NCBI RefSeq assembly: GCF_027923465.1
Contig: NZ_BRLB01000002.1
Span: 298,443-362,442, forward strand
DNA from: Vallitalea longa
Lineage (GTDB): Bacteria; Bacillota; Clostridia; Lachnospirales; Vallitaleaceae
Length of the DNA: 64,000 nt
Direction: 5' to 3'
Each line of letters begins with the position of its first letter. The stretch's first letter is position 1. Below, piece after piece: positions 63,882-64,000 of the stretch. A program made the translations under genes and the position numbers. The notes beneath the pieces are model-generated. The model was not told where the DNA came from, ran no database searches, and was given only the letters and a program-made list of their open reading frames with translations.

Positions 63882-64000
63882 TTATATAGTAGTAGTGTTT
63901 ATAGTCCCTCTCCAAGGACTGTATGCTATACTATTGGAGATACTGTGGATTGGTTTCATCCTCCTACCACTTGATGGTTCCAGAAAGGCTCCAACCACAG
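63882..64000 (-). CDS. Possible C-terminal end of an upstream gene
   Basis: A frame is open from the edge to TAA at 63882 (39 codons): ...V-V-G-A-F-L-E-P-S-S-G-R-R-M-K-P. In Bat operons a VWA protein would be expected here, but this end does not look like one. May be non-coding. Confidence 0.3.
   Translation of the reverse strand, partial: VVGAFLEPSSGRRMKPIHSISNSIAYSPWRGTINTTTI

Overview
This window comes from a low-GC, endospore-forming Firmicute of the class Clostridia. The evidence is a division and cell-wall (dcw) cluster running directly into spoIIGA-sigE-sigG, together with a Spo0E-like peptide, SpoVD and strong AGGAGG ribosome sites with many TTG/GTG starts. A member of the Lachnospirales (for example a Vallitalea-like lineage) is my guess; this rests on general resemblance only. 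I recognised no rRNA, tRNA or CRISPR array.

About 1-32,730 is the right-hand part of an integrated tailed-phage (HK97-type siphovirus-like) genome whose left end lies outside the window. On the minus strand, from early to late, it has: Cro-like and small regulatory genes (19.3-17 kb), a DUF2303-like pair, a ParM/ParR/parC partition locus (15.4-13.9 kb), a replication gene with internal 21-bp repeats, a PAPS-reductase-like protein, a Dam-like methylase, ASCH and ArpU-like proteins, a frameshifted tyrosine recombinase, and the packaging and head genes (small and large terminase, portal, prohead protease, start of the major capsid protein). Five small XRE regulators at 19.1-21.1 kb form the immunity region, with three different operator families. 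From 21.3 to 32.6 kb is an accessory block: membrane proteins, an AbiJ_NTD3-nuclease protein, a DUF7662 protein, a HEPN/zinc-ribbon protein, two tandem large serine recombinases with matching RBS-sequestering leaders, and a KAP NTPase with a membrane coiled-coil partner. The phage interrupts comM at about 32.73 kb, leaving a 356-residue truncated protein and a recognisable attR. At least three lesions (an ATA-only portal start, an A9 frameshift in the tyrosine recombinase and a frameshifted 66-residue gene) suggest early decay or assembly errors.

From 33.8 to 55.1 kb lies host core sequence: an XRE regulator, a lipoprotein, nrdR, a YlmC/YmxH protein, sigG, sigE, spoIIGA, ftsZ, divIB, murA, ftsW/spoVE, murD, mraY, murF, murE, spoVD, a second PBP2, ftsL, rsmH and mraZ, nearly all on the minus strand. 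Two regulatory regions can be read directly: four GTGG boxes at exact 10-bp period behind the mraZ promoter, and a spoIIG-type promoter before spoIIGA with a TTGACA/TATAAT pair 21 bp apart and a Spo0A box. Together they couple vegetative wall synthesis and septation to sporulation sigma-factor activation.

From 55.3 to 64 kb are a Spo0E-like peptide, lgt, a small membrane protein, ychF, a CofE-like protein, a FadR-type regulator with a CynX-like transporter, and a BatD plus TPR pair.
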